A stretch of 11,134 bases of DNA from an uncultured Oscillospiraceae bacterium (GTDB lineage Bacteria > Bacillota > Clostridia > Oscillospirales > Oscillospiraceae). The stretch's first letter is position 1, and each line of letters begins with the position of its first letter. The DNA lies in contig CAKUAM010000066.1 in NCBI GenBank assembly GCA_934636305.1, positions 1 to 11,134 on the forward strand, read 5' to 3'. This document shows, piece after piece, positions 1-5,457 of this stretch. The position numbers were made by a program, and so were the translations under genes. The notes below the pieces were generated by a model. It did no database searches and was not told the DNA's origin. It worked only from the letters and a program-made list of their open reading frames with translations.

Positions 1-58
1 CGCCAGAACGAGCCGCCGTAAACGCCGTCTCGTTCCGTCGTGGTCGTTTCTGACGCGC

Positions 59-96
59 CATACTTTCTTTCTCGGAGAAGTGAGAAAGAAAGTATG
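59..96. repeat. 15-bp perfect hairpin (pyrimidine/purine arms)
   Basis: The arm CATACTTTCTTTCTC (59-73) is exactly complementary to GAGAAAGAAAGTATG (82-96) across an 8-base loop. One arm is almost all pyrimidine and the other almost all purine. No T-tract follows on either strand, so it is not a textbook terminator. It could be the 3' end of an upstream gene's terminator region or part of a dispersed repeat whose remainder lies outside the window. Bases 1-58 and 97-222 show no supported gene. Confidence 0.6.
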
Positions 97-222
97 ACCC
101 GTTCTTCATCCTTTGGAGAAGCAAAAGAAAATGCTGAAAACTCATGTGTGTCAACCGCTCTATTGTAATTTGGCAGCACCATTTTCTGCAAGTCAATCGG
201 CAGCGCTGTTAAAAGCCAAGGC

Positions 223-251
223 TTGCTGTTTTTGGCAGGATCGCGTATAAT
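223..251 (+). promoter_or_regulatory. Sigma-A promoter of the small multidrug-export gene
   Basis: A -35 box TTGCTG (223-228), a 17-bp spacer and a perfect -10 box TATAAT (246-251) predict a start near 258. A short GC-rich hairpin (CTGCGGC 285-291, GCCGCAG 295-301) then lies in the leader just upstream of the ribosome binding site at 307-313. Small inverted repeats (AAGCC/GGCTT 213-224 and GCCAA/TTGGC 215-236) overlap the -35 box and could be an operator, but they are too short to claim. Confidence 0.8.
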
Positions 252-317
252 ACTGCCAGCGGAATGCAAATCCCGGAAAAACGCCTGCGGCGTGGCCGCA
301 GATAGAAAAGGTGATCT

Positions 318-788
318 ATGGAAATATGGAAACAGGTCGGGCTGGTGCTCCTGCTGGCCATGGCGCCCGTCTCAGAGCTGCGCGGGGCGATCCCTGCGGG
401 AGCAGCAATGGGACTGGACATGAAATGTGTATTCCTGCTCAGTGTGATTGGCAATATTCTGCCGGTGCCGATCCTGATTTTGTTTGTCCGGCAGATCCTT
501 GCGTGGATGAAGCAATGCGGCGGCAGGCTGGCGCGCATAGTCGAATGGATAGAAAAGCGCGCGGAGAAGGGGAAGCAGCTGTTTTACCGGTATGAGCTGC
601 TGGGCCTTTATATCCTTGTGGCAATCCCGCTGCCGGGTACGGGCGCATGGACAGGCTCACTGGTTGCGGCTATGCTGCGGCTTCGGCTACGCACGGCAGT
701 GCCCGTGATTGCCTGCGGCGTTGCAACGGCGGGCGTGATCATCCTTGCATTGACGCATGGAACGGGGGTTCTGCTGGATCTGCTGTAA
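318..788 (+). CDS. Small multi-drug export family membrane protein (COG2426-like)
   Basis: This 156-residue integral membrane protein belongs, by its pattern, to the small multi-drug export family (Pfam Sm_multidrug_ex, COG2426). Two motifs seen in the family are present: SELRGAIPAG at about residues 19-28, after the first hydrophobic segment, and IPLPGTGAWTGSLVAA at about 103-118. Hydrophobic stretches lie near 7-18, 38-63, 94-120 and 127-155. The middle (about 64-92) is a basic, probably cytoplasmic loop. The family name comes from weak evidence and the true substrate is unknown. The start is supported by AAAAGGTGAT just upstream and by the -35/-10 promoter at 223-251. The gene appears monocistronic and ends just before a strong hairpin at 791-825. 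Length fits the family, with no sign of damage. Confidence 0.87.
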   Translation: MEIWKQVGLVLLLAMAPVSELRGAIPAGAAMGLDMKCVFLLSVIGNILPVPILILFVRQILAWMKQCGGRLARIVEWIEKRAEKGKQLFYRYELLGLYILVAIPLPGTGAWTGSLVAAMLRLRLRTAVPVIACGVATAGVIILALTHGTGVLLDLL

Positions 789-790
789 AG

Positions 791-825
791 AAAAAAGAGA
801 GATCGTTGAGGCGATCTCTCTTTTT
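791..825. terminator. Bidirectional Rho-independent terminator
   Basis: A perfect 10-bp stem, AGAGAGATCG (796-805) and CGATCTCTCT (812-821), closes a 6-base loop. It is bounded by an A-run (791-796) on the left and a T-run (821-825) on the right, so it can end transcription in both directions. It separates two convergent genes. The stop codon of the minus-strand gene (824-826) lies inside its edge. Confidence 0.92.
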
Positions 826-1135
826 ATCCGAAATATCCGTTTTCCAGCAGCAGCGCCAGACAGGCATCAGCCTCCTCGTCGGTAAAGAGCATGCCGAATG
901 TTCCCTTGATGACGCTGGCTTCCATGCTCAGATCCAGCCGCCCGGCGTCTGCCAGCGTGCCAAATGCGTCCGACGGTCTGCGCCGGTGCAGATACTCCCG
1001 CACGGCATCTACGCCGCCGCGGGAGCGGATGCGCTCTGCAAAGCGCGCAGTCTGTGCGCCGAACTGCCTGGCGGCAAGCTGGGCATGCTGCAGCAGCTCG
1101 GCTTCAAATTCAAGCTCCAGCTTTGATTTTACCAT
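824..1135 (-). CDS. Conserved hypothetical protein, 103 aa (all-helical, 'GRLDLSMEA' family)
   Basis: A soluble, predicted helical protein with no signal peptide or membrane segment. The N-terminus is Lys/Glu/Gln-rich helix. The C-terminal half has the pattern RPSDAFGTLADAGRLDLSMEA (read as two pieces around residues 53-73) followed by FGMLFTDEEADACLALLLENGYF at the end. I recognise this layout (a 'SxGFxxLxxxGRLDLTxEAxVL...LFTxxExxxxxxxLxxxGY' pattern) from many unnamed short proteins of Firmicutes, but no biochemical role is known to me. The start is fixed by AAGGAG six bases upstream. It lies 25 bp downstream of the 110-aa gene at 1161-1493, very likely in one operon with it. No function is assigned. 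Confidence 0.82.
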   Translation of the reverse strand: MVKSKLELEFEAELLQHAQLAARQFGAQTARFAERIRSRGGVDAVREYLHRRRPSDAFGTLADAGRLDLSMEASVIKGTFGMLFTDEEADACLALLLENGYFG

Positions 1136-1160
1136 AGATTCTCCTTATCTGCGCCGCAGC

Positions 1161-1493
1161 TCAGTCCATATTGAACTGGATCTGGTCACGGCGGCCGAGC
1201 TCGCTCAGGCGCGTTTCAATTGCGCCGACGGACCGTCCGTGCAGGCGCGCAATTGCCGGGAACTCCATCCCCGCGTCATATTCGCGGATAAGGCGCGCTT
1301 CCTCCTCCTGCGTCCAGCTGCGGCCTGCGTTCATTGCGGGCGCGTCCGACTGGACAGCCTGCAGCACACAGTGGAGCGCGCGGATGATTTCCGGTCGGTT
1401 ATAGACGCTTTCGTCCGGCAGCGGCGTACCGGTTGCGGGGTCAATCCCGTCAGCCAGCTGCTGCAGAAGCTGCCGTGCACGTGTGATTTCCAT
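1161..1493 (-). CDS. Hypothetical two-domain protein, 110 aa, with Myb/SANT-like helical C-terminus
   Basis: The N-terminal half (about 1-48) has the pattern LADGIDPATGTPLPDESVYNRPEIIRAL, a small domain I have seen in many unnamed bacterial proteins. The C-terminal half (about 58-100) reads RSWTQEEEARLIREYDAG, then IARLHGRSVGAIETRLSELG. This is a three-helix Trp/Glu pattern like a SANT/Myb or HTH fold (W-x-x-EE...IA..HGRS..AI..RL..LG), so nucleic-acid binding is a reasonable inference. A longer reading frame continues to 1559, but that would run through the promoter. The ATG at 1493 has AAAGGGTGAG just upstream and is preferred. It is the first gene of a probable two-gene operon with 824-1135. 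No function is established. Confidence 0.8.
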   Translation of the reverse strand: MEITRARQLLQQLADGIDPATGTPLPDESVYNRPEIIRALHCVLQAVQSDAPAMNAGRSWTQEEEARLIREYDAGMEFPAIARLHGRSVGAIETRLSELGRRDQIQFNMD

Positions 1494-1530
1494 AGGCTCA
1501 CCCTTTTGCCGTGATCCGGCTATTTTCTCT

Positions 1531-1559
1531 ATTATAATGCGTCTTTCCCGCTGCGGCAA
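1531..1559 (-). promoter_or_regulatory. Promoter of the 1493-824 operon
   Basis: On the minus strand, -35 TTGCCG (1559-1554), a 17-bp spacer and perfect -10 TATAAT (1536-1531) lie 38 bases upstream of the ATG at 1493. The -35 hexamer is the same as that of the glpK promoter. This placement argues against the longer upstream start for the 110-aa gene. Confidence 0.8.
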
Positions 1560-1593
1560 GAGGGAAAACAGCGGAAATTCCTCTGAAAATTGG

Positions 1594-1628
1594 TCTGCGC
1601 GCAGTTCGCCTTCTGAACTGCGCGCAGA
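1594..1628. repeat. 14-bp perfect inverted repeat (stem-loop)
   Basis: TCTGCGCGCAGTTC (1594-1607) and GAACTGCGCGCAGA (1615-1628) form a perfect 14-bp GC-rich stem with a 7-base loop. On the minus strand it is followed by CCAATTTTC, a weak T-tract, so it may terminate transcripts approaching from the right. It lies upstream of the promoter at 1531-1559, so it is not in that operon's leader. Confidence 0.7.
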
Positions 1629-1750
1629 GAGAATATTGTAGAGTTCTTATGACGATGGCGATTGTCACGTGCGTGCCCGTCGGCTTATCCGCAGATCTTT
1701 CCGCAGCATCGGGCGGCACATCGCCGGCGAAGGAGCGGCCATATTGGCCT

Positions 1751-1934
1751 AGCATCAGTTAACAAGGACATACACGGTTTTTCACGGGGCAAAACAGCGG
1801 CGAACGTCGTTATCCTCGTTGGCGGGCGACAGCCCGCCTGCCTTGTCAGCCGCCGTTTATCCTCCGTGAAAAACTCCGGAGGACTTGTCGGCCGGTTTGA
1901 TTCGCAAGCGTGTGCGCCCCTGTTAACTGATGCT
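1751..1934. repeat. 184-bp nested palindrome with 14-bp terminal inverted repeats (MITE-like or structured RNA)
   Basis: The ends are perfect inverted repeats: AGCATCAGTTAACA (1751-1764) and TGTTAACTGATGCT (1921-1934). Inside, GTTTTTCACGG (1777-1787) pairs with CCGTGAAAAAC (1864-1874). Near the centre GGCGGGC (1821-1827) pairs with GCCCGCC (1832-1838) around a GACA loop. Weaker complementarity (an ACAC-containing block next to each terminus, and an AAAC-GCGGC block) joins these into one rod-like fold. The right arm has about 33 extra bases, and within it a 7-bp alternative hairpin can form (CGGAGGA-type arms, on the minus strand). No open reading frame is credible here. A MITE remnant fits the terminal repeats, but I see no clear target duplication. 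A structured leader RNA is the alternative. Confidence 0.6.
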
Positions 1935-2010
1935 GTACATTCAGCATACAGGAAAATTTTGAACGCCGTATCAATGCCTGGTAAAGAATTTGTGAACACA
2001 GGGCCGCCGC

Positions 2011-2039
2011 TTGCCGTGGCGAACAGAGTATGGTATAGT
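2011..2039 (+). promoter_or_regulatory. Extended -10 promoter of glpK
   Basis: A -35 TTGCCG (2011-2016), a 17-bp spacer and -10 TATAGT (2034-2039), preceded by TG at 2031-2032, give an extended -10 element. The predicted start is near 2046, leaving a leader of about 50 bases before the ATG at 2098. Just upstream of the -35 box is the short dyad TGTGAACACA (1991-2000), a possible operator. No credible cre site was recognised. Confidence 0.8.
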
Positions 2040-2097
2040 AAGGGCAGCATCCGGCGGACAAATATGCCCGGATATTCTTGATGGGGGTAATGATGCA

Positions 2098-3591
2098 ATG
2101 CAGGTGATAATGGCGCTTGATCAGGGGACAACCAGCTCCCGCTGCATCCTGTTTGGTAAGGACGGGACAATGCTGTCGGTTGTCCAGAAGGAGTTCCCGC
2201 AGATTTTTCCGCAGCCCGGCTGGGTAGAGCACGATGCACAGACCATCTGGGACACGACGCTGGAGGTTGCGCGGGCCGCCATGGAAAAGCTGGGCGTTCA
2301 GGCCGGGCAGATTGCAGCCATCGGCATTACCAACCAGCGCGAAACGACGGTCGTTTGGGATAAGCAGACCGGTGAGCCGATCTGCAACGCGATTGTCTGG
2401 CAGTGCCGCCGGACAGCACCCATCATTGACCAGCTGGTGCGAGATGGACACGCAGAGTTGATCCGGAAGAAAACGGGACTTGTGCCGGATGCCTATTTTT
2501 CCGGCAGCAAGCTGCGCTGGATTCTTGACCACGTGCCGGGTGCGCGGCAGCGGGCCGAGCGGGGAGAGCTGCTGTTCGGCACGATCGACACGTGGCTGAT
2601 CTGGAAGCTGACGGGCGGAAAGGCACACGTCACGGATTATACAAATGCCTCGCGGACCATGCTGTTTGATATTCACAAGCTCTGCTGGGATGAGGAACTG
2701 CTGCAGCTGCTGGACATTCCGCGGCAGATGCTGCCGGAGGTCAGGCCGTCGAGCTGCGTATACGGCAGGACGGTCTATGAGCTCTTTGGCGGAGAAATTC
2801 TTGTGGCTGGCGCGGCCGGCGATCAGCAGAGCGCGCTGTTCGGCCAGTGCTGTTTTGAACCCGGAGATGTGAAAAATACATACGGGACGGGCTGCTTCTT
2901 GCTGATGAATACCGGCACGGCGCCGGTTGTGAGCAAATCCGGGCTCCTGACTACGATTGCGGTCGGGCTGGATGACCATGTGGAGTATGCGCTGGAGGGC
3001 AGTATTTTTACCGCTGGGGCGGCGATTCAGTGGCTGCGCGACGAGCTGCAGATCCTGTCGTCTGCGTCGGAAAGCCAGCAGTATGCGCAGAGCGTGCCGG
3101 ATACCGCCGGGGCCTATGTGGTGCCTGCGTTTACGGGGCTTGGCGCGCCGTATTGGAGCCAGTATGCAAGGGGGACAATTACGGGCGTAACGCGCGGTTT
3201 CTCGCGGTCCCATCTGGTGCGCGCGGTGCTTGAGTCGCTGGCGTATCAGACCAACGATATCTGCCGGGCGATGGAGGCGGATGCCGGAATCCAGCTGACA
3301 AGCGTGCAGGTGGACGGCGGCGCGTGTGCCAATGATTTTCTGATGCAGTTCCAGGCGGATATTTTGCAAACGAAGGTCATCCGGCCCAGCTGTATTGAGA
3401 CGACGGCGCTTGGCGCGGCGTATCTGGCCGGACTGGCTGTCGGCTATTGGACGGACCGGCAGGATGTGCGCGCAAACTGGCAGATCGGCCGGATCTTCCA
3501 GCCGACAATGGCGCAGGCAGCGCGGGACGAGCGGCTGCGTGGCTGGGACAGAGCGGTGCAGACTGCGCTGTACTGGGCGGAGAACAGATAA
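2098..3591 (+). CDS. glpK: Glycerol kinase
   Basis: A cytoplasmic FGGY-family kinase that converts glycerol and ATP to sn-glycerol 3-phosphate. At 497 residues it is full length. Visible signatures are [10 protein letters not shown] near residues 6-15 (ATP-binding loop), TNQRET at 78-83 (glycerol-contacting Arg/Glu), IVWQCRR near 99-105, [10 protein letters not shown] at 241-250 (catalytic Asp242) and [14 protein letters not shown] at 260-273. The ATG at 2098 gives the usual N-terminus and follows a GGGGGT stretch. A frame open to 2011 includes the promoter and is rejected. An odd point: residues 227-231 read YELFG where Gram-positive enzymes controlled by HPr usually have YHFYG/YHFFG, so the phosphorylatable His is Glu228. 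No glpF, glpD or glpO neighbours are visible. The gene is monocistronic, ending in a strong terminator. Confidence 0.97.
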   Translation: MQVIMALDQGTTSSRCILFGKDGTMLSVVQKEFPQIFPQPGWVEHDAQTIWDTTLEVARAAMEKLGVQAGQIAAIGITNQRETTVVWDKQTGEPICNAIVWQCRRTAPIIDQLVRDGHAELIRKKTGLVPDAYFSGSKLRWILDHVPGARQRAERGELLFGTIDTWLIWKLTGGKAHVTDYTNASRTMLFDIHKLCWDEELLQLLDIPRQMLPEVRPSSCVYGRTVYELFGGEILVAGAAGDQQSALFGQCCFEPGDVKNTYGTGCFLLMNTGTAPVVSKSGLLTTIAVGLDDHVEYALEGSIFTAGAAIQWLRDELQILSSASESQQYAQSVPDTAGAYVVPAFTGLGAPYWSQYARGTITGVTRGFSRSHLVRAVLESLAYQTNDICRAMEADAGIQLTSVQVDGGACANDFLMQFQADILQTKVIRPSCIETTALGAAYLAGLAVGYWTDRQDVRANWQIGRIFQPTMAQAARDERLRGWDRAVQTALYWAENR

Positions 3592-3633
3592 AAAATCCCA
3601 CAGGCAAATGACCAGTTTGCCTGTGGGATTTTT
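3591..3633. terminator. Rho-independent terminator after glpK
   Basis: A perfect 18-bp stem, AAAAATCCCACAGGCAAA (3591-3608) and TTTGCCTGTGGGATTTTT (3616-3633), closes a 7-base loop directly after the glpK stop codon. It has an A-run on the left and a T-run on the right, so it could act on both strands. Confidence 0.95.
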
Positions 3634-3793
3634 ATATGGAGAAAAGGAGAAAAATGAAAAAGACGATTTGCTTCTTGCAAGTATAGAATATCAGTGTGGT
3701 ATTAAAAAACTTAGAGGGAAGTTATTAAATATCTATGAAATCCGGGCAATTTTTTTGAGTATTTGCCTGGCAGGGAGCCGGTCGCTGCGGAGC
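3634..3793. other. AT-rich intergenic island with an orphan start site
   Basis: These 160 bases are clearly more AT-rich than the rest of the window. They hold a good Shine-Dalgarno (AAGGAG, 3644-3649) and an ATG at 3654 that opens a ten-codon frame, MKKTICFLQV, ending at TAG 3684-3686. An imperfect 8-bp stem, CCGGGCAA (3742-3749) and TTGCCTGG (3763-3770), lies beyond it with a T-run in its loop; it may end the minus-strand lipoprotein transcript, though it is not canonical. The island may be the remnant of a decayed gene. Confidence 0.4.
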
Positions 3794-5365
3794 TCAGAAG
3801 TAATCGCCCCAGCCGTCCTCGTCGTCGGCGTAGTCGCCCCAGCCGTCGCCGGGATCGGACCATGGATCATAGTCGTCGTAGTATTCATCCGAGTAGTCCC
3901 AGCCGGCGTCGTTGGACTCCATGTATTCACCGGTATCCTCGTCAATATAACCGTCGCTGCCATAGCTGATGAACTCATTTTCATAGCCGTTCCAGTACCA
4001 GACGTCGCCGTCCTCATCGTACCAGTAATATGGCGTGCCGTAATCGCCGGAGTCTCCGGAATAGGCCGGCTGCGCCGGACGGGCCTTGGGCGCGGTGCTC
4101 CAGCCGGCGGTGTAGGACAACGTTCCGAGCATATTGTTGCAGATATCAAAGTAGTTGCGGATGCGGCCCTCGGGCGCGATGGTCACTGCGACAAGCGCGT
4201 AGCCGGTCGGGCCGTAGTACCGGACCTCCATGCAGCCGCGTACAGGCTGCGACGGGCCATCCTGGAAGATCGAGCCGTCGAGCCACAGATAGCCGGTCAG
4301 GCTATAGTAGTCCCCATTGTCGCGGAAATCGGAGCCGAAGGATTTGAGCAGATAGCTGCCGTACATGCTGGACGTGAAATTCTCCAGCATATGCAGCATA
4401 TAAGGCTTTGCTGTGCCGGCGCCCTGCGTCATATAGCTGTCGTAGCCCTCAATGGGCTGGAAGGCAATCATGATATTAGCATAGGTATCATCCGTGCCGT
4501 CCTCCATGACGGCGTTGAAGCTCAGTGCGTTGGAGACACTGGGATGCTCATGCGCCTCCATCTGCACGGGATACTCAATTGTGACGTTTGAGAAGCCGCC
4601 GGGGAAGCTTGCTGTCACATTGAGGGCATCCTCCGGCGTCGGCAGGAGCATGATGTAGTCCATGGAGGTCAGGGTATTGCCGTCTGCGTCGCTCAGCTCC
4701 CCATAGGCTGTCTGCCAGAGGGAGACAAGCTCGGAGCCGTCGTCCATACAGAGCGTGATGAAGCCGTCCTCTTCTGCGACAGTGCCCGGACCGATCTGCT
4801 CGCCGTAGAGGTTGATGGCGATCCACTCGGAGTCCTCGTTGATGACAAAGTAGAACGGCTCGCCGTCCAGTTTCCAGCAGCCGGCATAGGCGCTCAGGTC
4901 GCCGCCGCTAAGCTCCTCCTCGGTGTAGCCCGTTGGCTCATAGTCCATCTCATAGGCGGAAGCGTCATAGTTGGACGTGATTTCGATGGGCACCTCGCCC
5001 TCGGGCGGCAGAAAAACGATATAATCGCCGTCCTGGATCGCGAAATCCAGCTCGTCGACGCTGGTATCGTACAGAATATAATTTTCGTCGTTGTAGACAA
5101 GGATGTTATAGGTGTCGGGCACTGCGGATTCCTTGTAGGTGCCAAGAACGGCCTCCATGCTCTCGCCGTCCTGGAACATCCCGTCGACGAACTCTGTATC
5201 CCAGTCGCTGCTGGTTGTTGGGGTGATGCTGATGGATGAAATGCTGTGTCCACTGCGATTGACCAGTGTAACGGATACCGACTGCTCCTTCTCGCCGCAG
5301 GCAGTCAGCGCCAGACAAAATAGCGTACCCAGCAGCGCAAAAATCATAGCTTTGATTGTTTTCAT
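3794..5365 (-). CDS. Putative surface lipoprotein with acidic-aromatic C-terminal tail
   Basis: This 523-residue protein starts with a lipoprotein signal: MKTIK, a hydrophobic stretch, then LTAC with the lipidated Cys at 23, so it should be anchored outside the membrane. Residues about 30-130 look like a beta-rich domain (LVNRSGHSISSISITP...DGESM) seen in other Clostridial lipoproteins. About 155-250 resemble a small beta-barrel domain (YAGCWKLDGEPFYFVINED...MDDGSELVSLW). About 260-420 form a third domain with GYLWLDGS and RGCMEVRYYGPTGYAL. The last 89 residues are extraordinary: 29 Asp/Glu, 25 Tyr/Trp/Phe and no Lys, Arg or His, with DGWGDY repeated at the end. The start at 5365 follows GGGAGG; a start at 5380 would lie on that site. 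It is downstream of the LAL regulator. Ligand and function are unknown. Confidence 0.88.
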   Translation of the reverse strand: MKTIKAMIFALLGTLFCLALTACGEKEQSVSVTLVNRSGHSISSISITPTTSSDWDTEFVDGMFQDGESMEAVLGTYKESAVPDTYNILVYNDENYILYDTSVDELDFAIQDGDYIVFLPPEGEVPIEITSNYDASAYEMDYEPTGYTEEELSGGDLSAYAGCWKLDGEPFYFVINEDSEWIAINLYGEQIGPGTVAEEDGFITLCMDDGSELVSLWQTAYGELSDADGNTLTSMDYIMLLPTPEDALNVTASFPGGFSNVTIEYPVQMEAHEHPSVSNALSFNAVMEDGTDDTYANIMIAFQPIEGYDSYMTQGAGTAKPYMLHMLENFTSSMYGSYLLKSFGSDFRDNGDYYSLTGYLWLDGSIFQDGPSQPVRGCMEVRYYGPTGYALVAVTIAPEGRIRNYFDICNNMLGTLSYTAGWSTAPKARPAQPAYSGDSGDYGTPYYWYDEDGDVWYWNGYENEFISYGSDGYIDEDTGEYMESNDAGWDYSDEYYDDYDPWSDPGDGWGDYADDEDGWGDYF

Positions 5366-5391
5366 ATAGGAACCTCCCATGATTCAGGCCG

Positions 5392-5434
5392 AAAAAGCCT
5401 CCACGATAAACGGTCTGATACCAGTTTACCGTGG
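5392..5434 (-). terminator. Terminator or attenuator between the LAL regulator and the lipoprotein
   Basis: Read on the minus strand, CCACGGTAAAC (5434-5424) pairs with GTTTATCGTGG (5411-5401), 10 of 11 bases, with a small inner stem, and is followed by AGGCTTTTT (down to 5392). It lies between the regulator stop codon and the lipoprotein ribosome binding site (about 5375). It could end the regulator transcript, or act as an attenuator in the lipoprotein leader. Confidence 0.7.
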
Positions 5435-5444
5435 AAACGGTCTG
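5408..5444. repeat. 10-bp direct repeats AAACGGTCTG, 27 bp apart
   Basis: The decamer AAACGGTCTG occurs exactly at 5408-5417 and 5435-5444, just upstream of the lipoprotein gene. Direct repeats in this place could be operator sites, possibly for the neighbouring LAL regulator. One copy overlaps the hairpin at 5401-5434. Confidence 0.5.
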
Positions 5445-5457
5445 TTTCATAGGCCCC

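Noticed and set aside
1..21. Possible C-terminus of an upstream gene (frame ending at TAA 19-21)
   Set aside because: Only six codons are available, so nothing can be supported.
1494..1559. N-terminal extension of the 110-aa gene to 1559
   Set aside because: The extension would be translated from within the -35/-10 promoter; the ATG at 1493 has a proper Shine-Dalgarno.
1935..2097. Riboswitch or GlpP-type antiterminator in the glpK leader
   Set aside because: The predicted leader is only about 50 bases and shows no terminator hairpin; the palindrome lies upstream of the promoter, so it is not in this transcript.
1846..3369. 507-codon minus-strand frame covering glpK and part of its upstream gap
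   Set aside because: It is antisense to glpK, has no recognisable motif and no good start site, and would run through the glpK promoter and the palindrome.
3395..4591. 398-codon plus-strand frame across the glpK end and the lipoprotein gene
   Set aside because: It reads through the glpK terminator; its Val/Ala/Ile-rich middle is the antisense image of the acidic lipoprotein tail.
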